NCBI GenBank assembly: GCA_947168325.1
Contig: CAMVLN010000015.1
Location: 1 to 17,472 of the forward strand
From: an uncultured Elusimicrobia bacterium
GTDB lineage: Bacteria; Elusimicrobiota; Endomicrobiia; Endomicrobiales; Endomicrobiaceae
Length of the DNA: 17,472 bases
Direction: 5' to 3'
This document shows, in pieces, positions 14,633-17,472 of this stretch (position 1 is its first letter; the number at the start of each line of letters is the position of its first letter). Below the pieces are notes generated by a model, which was not told where the DNA came from, ran no database searches, and saw only the letters and a list, made by a program, of their open reading frames with translations. A program made the translations under genes and the position numbers.

Positions 14633-15259
14633 CTATAAACTATGGGCTTTCTTTATAAAGTTTGCCATTTTATTAAAATCTTTTCTTCTTTGAAGTCTTT
14701 CTATTGTTGTATCAGCTTCAACTCCATAAGGTTTTACTTTTTCTACAATATCATTGACATTATCTGCTGAAATATCACCTGTTATGAAATAAGGAACTGC
14801 TATTTGTTTAAGGCTACTAAGAGCTTCAAGTGCTATTGTTTTATTTCCATGCTCGTCAGTTATAGAAATATCTAAAACAAAATAATCTACATTACCAACA
14901 TATGTTTGCAATTTTAAAATATCAGCCACACTTGTGAACTTCATATATTTAAAAATTTTTACCCCTAATGCAACAGATATAGCTTTACAAAATTCAGGAG
15001 TTTCACTACCATTTAATTGAACAATTTTTATTCCTGTCTTCTTTACAGTTTTAGTTATTGTTTTATGATCGGAATCTAAAAAAATTCCTACAGCCAAAAC
15101 AAAAGGTGGTAATTTTTCATTTACCTCCTTCAATATTTTATCTGAAACTTTTTTTGGAGAATCTTTTATTAATTGAAAACCTATATAATCTGCACCTAAA
15201 TTAGTTGCATTTAAAGCATCATCATAATTTGTAATACCACAAATTTTTACTTTTAGCAT
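14633..15259 (-). CDS. trpF: Phosphoribosylanthranilate isomerase
   Basis: A 208-residue TIM barrel that isomerises phosphoribosylanthranilate in tryptophan synthesis. Start is ATG 15259 with GAGG at 15265-15268; an upstream TTG in frame (15274) is less likely. MLKVKICGIT supplies the catalytic base Cys7, IVQLNGSE (79-86) is the usual VQLHG strand, and YFVLD (126-130) gives the acid Asp130. The C-terminal phosphate region is GVEADTTIER. Several positions depart from consensus: GFQLIKDSPKKVS where most have GFIFxxxSPRxVS, and DISITDEHGNK where a Gly-rich GGTG loop is usual. It is embedded among his genes without other trp genes in view. Given its neighbour HisA, a paralogous barrel acting on a related sugar-nucleotide is possible, but both catalytic residues argue for TrpF. 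Confidence 0.87.
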   Translation of the reverse strand: MLKVKICGITNYDDALNATNLGADYIGFQLIKDSPKKVSDKILKEVNEKLPPFVLAVGIFLDSDHKTITKTVKKTGIKIVQLNGSETPEFCKAISVALGVKIFKYMKFTSVADILKLQTYVGNVDYFVLDISITDEHGNKTIALEALSSLKQIAVPYFITGDISADNVNDIVEKVKPYGVEADTTIERLQRRKDFNKMANFIKKAHSL

Positions 15260-15338
15260 TATATCCTCAAACAACTAAAGTTGTTTCCATACATTAATAT
15301 TATATATATCCACTAACTTTTTGTTTTATAAAAAACTT

Positions 15339-15728
15339 CTATTTTCCATAAACTTTTTTTGGATCAAAAACTTTTTTACCAACAATTCTTGTGTTACCTG
15401 TAAATGAAATTTTTCTATAAAAACAACTTCTATATCCTGTATGACAAGCCGAATCACCAACTTGAATAACCTTTAATAATATACAATCAGCATCACAATC
15501 ATAATAAATTTCTTTTACTTTCTGTATATTTCCAGATTCTTCACCTTTTATCCAAAATTTTTGTCTTGATCTACTCCAATAAGTTGCTTTTTTTGTTTTT
15601 AAAGTTCTTTCAAAAGCTTCTGCATTCATATATGCAACCATTAAAACTGTTCCATCTTTGTAATCTTGAACAACTGCAGGTATTAACCCATTCTTGTCAT
15701 ACTTTAATTGTTTCGTAATTTCCAACAT
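15339..15728 (-). CDS. hisI: Phosphoribosyl-AMP cyclohydrolase
   Basis: A 129-residue HisI, opening the adenine ring of phosphoribosyl-AMP in histidine synthesis. ATG 15728 is chosen because GGAGG (15738-15742) lies 9 nt upstream; the frame extends further but without a site. Zinc and magnesium ligands are intact: YYDCDADC with Asp77, Cys78, Asp79, Asp81, and then CHTGYRSCF with Cys95 and Cys102. Substrate motifs VLMVAYMN (28-35) and TYWSRSRQKFWIKGEESG (49-66) are also present. There is no HisE domain, so the pyrophosphohydrolase must be a separate gene. It is preceded by a 216-nt gap after hisA and followed by trpF after 79 nt. Confidence 0.93.
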   Translation of the reverse strand: MLEITKQLKYDKNGLIPAVVQDYKDGTVLMVAYMNAEAFERTLKTKKATYWSRSRQKFWIKGEESGNIQKVKEIYYDCDADCILLKVIQVGDSACHTGYRSCFYRKISFTGNTRIVGKKVFDPKKVYGK

Positions 15729-15944
15729 ATCACTTTTCCTCCACCTACTATCTAGAAATAGCAAAACTTACACTTTTCTATTTCATCTAACAAGGTATTA
15801 ATGTCTCAAGAAATTTTTAAACCTACAACCAATCCTCAATAATCTTTTCTGTTGTTTTAATAACTCCATACATCCATCATTAACTCACTTAAAATCTTTT
15901 TAATCTTCAAATTCGCTATCCGTCTATATTATAATCTCATTATT
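15729..15944 (-). other. 216-nt gap between hisA and hisI
   Basis: The longest non-coding stretch in the leftward operon. In many his operons hisF lies here, but none of its motifs is recognisable. On the - strand, one frame gives three stop-separated pieces including DINTLLDEIEKCKFCYF, but the number of stops is about what chance would give in such AT-rich DNA. No convincing promoter or terminator seen, apart from the hisI ribosome binding site at the low end. Confidence 0.5.
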
Positions 15945-16676
15945 TCATTTTTTCTTTAAGGCTTCTATAGCTTCCTCTAATTTAAAATCTTCAGTATATA
16001 ATGCTTTTCCCACAATAGCACCTTTAACACCATACTTTTCTAACTTAGCAATTTTCTTAACATCATCAATAGTTGTTACCCCACCAGAAGCAATAACATT
16101 CATTTTACTTGCTTTAGCAATTTTTTTAAGCTCATCGATATTAGGTCCTTTTAACATTCCATCTTTAGTTATATCAGTATAAATGATTTCTTTAACACCC
16201 ATTTCTTTTAACTTTTCTATCATTTCCTCTACTGTTACAGGAGTAATTTCTTTCCAACCACCAATAGCAATCTTACTTTCATAAACATCAATAGCAACTA
16301 TAATTCTTTCTTGACCATACTTTTCTATTGCTTGCCTAATAATATTAGGATTATAAATAGCTACTGTTCCTAATATCACATAAGATGCACCTAAAGTAAA
16401 AATATCTTCTATTCTTTTCATATCTCTTATTCCACCACCAACTTCAACTGGAATATCAAGACTTAAACAAATATTCCCTATAATTTGATTGTTTGTTTGA
16501 TTACCAGAAAAAGAACCATCTAAATCAACAACATGCAATCTTTGTGCTCCTTTTGCTTTCCAAAGTTTTGCCATAAAAATAGGATCGTTAGAATAAATAG
16601 TTTCATCCGCTATTTTTCCCTGTTTAAGCATTACACAATTTCCCTGTCTAATATCAACTGCTGGTATTATTATCAT
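15945..16676 (-). CDS. hisA: ProFAR isomerase (phosphoribosylformimino-AICAR-phosphate isomerase)
   Basis: A 243-residue TIM barrel catalysing the Amadori isomerisation of ProFAR to PRFAR in histidine synthesis. The start MIIIPAVDIRQG carries the catalytic Asp8; other family marks are HVVDLDGSFSG (48-58), the phosphate loop VEVGGGIRD (78-86), IVAIDVYE with Asp130, YTDITKDGM with Asp168, and VIASGGVTT with IVGKALY for the second phosphate site. LDG and the AxDI motif favour HisA over HisF. AAGGGT precedes the ATG, with a 10-nt gap after hisB, so the two are cotranscribed. With a separate trpF nearby it need not be a dual-function PriA enzyme. Confidence 0.94.
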   Translation of the reverse strand: MIIIPAVDIRQGNCVMLKQGKIADETIYSNDPIFMAKLWKAKGAQRLHVVDLDGSFSGNQTNNQIIGNICLSLDIPVEVGGGIRDMKRIEDIFTLGASYVILGTVAIYNPNIIRQAIEKYGQERIIVAIDVYESKIAIGGWKEITPVTVEEMIEKLKEMGVKEIIYTDITKDGMLKGPNIDELKKIAKASKMNVIASGGVTTIDDVKKIAKLEKYGVKGAIVGKALYTEDFKLEEAIEALKKK

Positions 16677-16686
16677 TTTTTTACCC

Positions 16687-17271
16687 TTATATAGAACCTT
16701 TTGTTGAAGGTATCTTGTTTTTGTTTTTTTTGTTTATGCTTACTGCTATTGCTAAAGCCCTACCTACACCTTTAAATATTGATTCTGCTATATGATGATT
16801 GTTTCTGCCTTTCATCATTTTTATATGAAGAGTTATTCCTGCATTGTTTACCAAAGCAATAAAAAATTCTTGTATTAAATCATAATTAAACCCTGTTTTT
16901 TGAAATTCTATCTTTGCTTCATAACTTAAAAAAGGTCTTCCTGAAATATCCAAAGCAACATAAGCTAAAGCTTCATCCATAGGCAACAAAAAGTGTCCAT
17001 ATCTAACAATCCCTTTCTTATCTCCTAATGCTTGTCTAAAAGCTTGCCCTAGTGTTATTCCTATATCTTCAACTAAATGATGATCATCTATTTCTGTATC
17101 ACCTTTTGCTTTTATTTTTAAATAAATTCCTGCATGAGCAGAGAATAATACTAACATGTGATCCATAAATGGTATCGTTGTACTAATTTCTGACTTTTTG
17201 TTTGAATCTAAATTCAATTCAATATCAACATCTGTTTCAAGAGTTTTTCTATGTATTTTTGCTTTTCTCAT
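16687..17271 (-). CDS. hisB: Imidazoleglycerol-phosphate dehydratase
   Basis: A 194-residue monofunctional HisB dehydratase, forming imidazole-acetol phosphate in histidine synthesis. The two manganese-binding motifs are DDHHLVED (62-69) and RNNHHIAES (156-164), with FMDHML (35-40), GRPFLSYEA and the characteristic tail KIPSTKGSI. No HAD phosphatase domain is fused, so histidinol-phosphatase is elsewhere. It starts only 7 nt after the stop of the preceding partial gene, with a poor ribosome binding site, suggesting translational coupling. hisH, often between hisB and hisA, is absent here. Confidence 0.95.
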   Translation of the reverse strand: MRKAKIHRKTLETDVDIELNLDSNKKSEISTTIPFMDHMLVLFSAHAGIYLKIKAKGDTEIDDHHLVEDIGITLGQAFRQALGDKKGIVRYGHFLLPMDEALAYVALDISGRPFLSYEAKIEFQKTGFNYDLIQEFFIALVNNAGITLHIKMMKGRNNHHIAESIFKGVGRALAIAVSINKKNKNKIPSTKGSI

Positions 17272-17278
17272 TTTTTTT

Positions 17279-17472
17279 CTAATTTAAATATTTTGATTTT
17301 ACTTTTACTTTATCTTCAGAATTAATATTATTCAAGTCTTTTTCCCTCAAAGAAGCTTCCATCTTTTCAAGTAAAATAATCTCATCAACAGAAAAACTTA
17401 CTTTTACATTTCCGTCGCTTACCTTATTTAAAGATTCTGTAAGCATATTTATAATTATTTCTATTTCTTTTT
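17279..17472 (-). CDS. Unknown protein, C-terminal fragment (5' end beyond window)
   Basis: On the - strand an open frame enters from the window edge and ends with TAG at 17281-17279, giving 63 residues. It reads KEIEIIINMLTESLNKVSDG at its start, has a central VKVSFSVDEIILLEKMEASL, and ends KVKVKSKYLN. It is charged and probably partly helical; I recognise no domain. The 7-nt gap to hisB and the clean frame support a real gene in the same operon. An internal ATG (17444-17442) could allow a short start, but no ribosome binding site is evident there. Its position does not match hisD, hisC or hisG C-termini as far as I can tell. Confidence 0.5.
   Translation of the reverse strand, partial: KEIEIIINMLTESLNKVSDGNVKVSFSVDEIILLEKMEASLREKDLNNINSEDKVKVKSKYLN

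Noticed and set aside
1..17472. CRISPR arrays, tRNA or rRNA genes, insertion sequences, attachment sites
   Set aside because: No regularly spaced repeats, cloverleaf-like or rRNA-like segments, transposase or integrase frames, or terminal repeats were seen on reading both strands.

Overview
The window is very AT-rich bacterial DNA (well under one third G+C by eye) with good AGGAG/GGAGG ribosome binding sites. A KdsD-type arabinose-5-phosphate isomerase and lipobox or Sec/Tat signal peptides point to a Gram-negative-type envelope. Together with several decaying genes and a histidine operon, this fits an AT-rich host-associated lineage such as an Elusimicrobiota/Endomicrobium-like bacterium or, less likely, a Brachyspira-like spirochaete. 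That assignment is a guess; no rRNA or marker gene is present.

Layout. (1) 1-486: a DUF1893-family gene touching the window edge, followed at 495-699 by a fossil that fuses a lipoprotein/Tat-like leader to the tail of a flavodoxin. (2) 705-12684: an accessory redox island. A secreted amidohydrolase runs leftward. Rightward, from a shared bidirectional promoter, run two aldo/keto reductases (AKRs), a secreted ABM-type monooxygenase, a TetR regulator, a frameshifted Tat-type iron-sulfur flavoprotein, a second TetR regulator with its own promoter, a gutted alpha/beta hydrolase, a lipoprotein flavodoxin, a secreted carboxymuconolactone decarboxylase-cupin protein, a frameshifted AKR, an intact AKR, a membrane-anchored flavodoxin, and a Tat-type AKR with two [4Fe-4S] motifs. 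(3) 12717-17472, all leftward: partial unknown gene, hisB, hisA, a 216-nt gap, hisI, trpF, kdsD, and a radical SAM gene of the spore-photoproduct-lyase-like family.

How it works together (inference). The island looks like a reductive and hydrolytic detoxification set for small carbonyl, quinone or aromatic electrophiles. Much of it is directed out of the cytoplasm, which is unusual for flavodoxins. Control appears to come from a TetR protein: three copies of an inverted repeat TTGAC-N5-GTCAR overlie the -35 boxes of the divergent promoter at 1777-1827 and of the tetR promoter at 5716-5745. Three flavodoxin-type genes share another trait: a ribosome binding site and ATG lie exactly between the export signal and the flavin domain, so each could yield both an exported and a cytoplasmic form. 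At least four genes or gene remnants are broken, so the island is partly decaying, while the biosynthetic genes on the right are intact.
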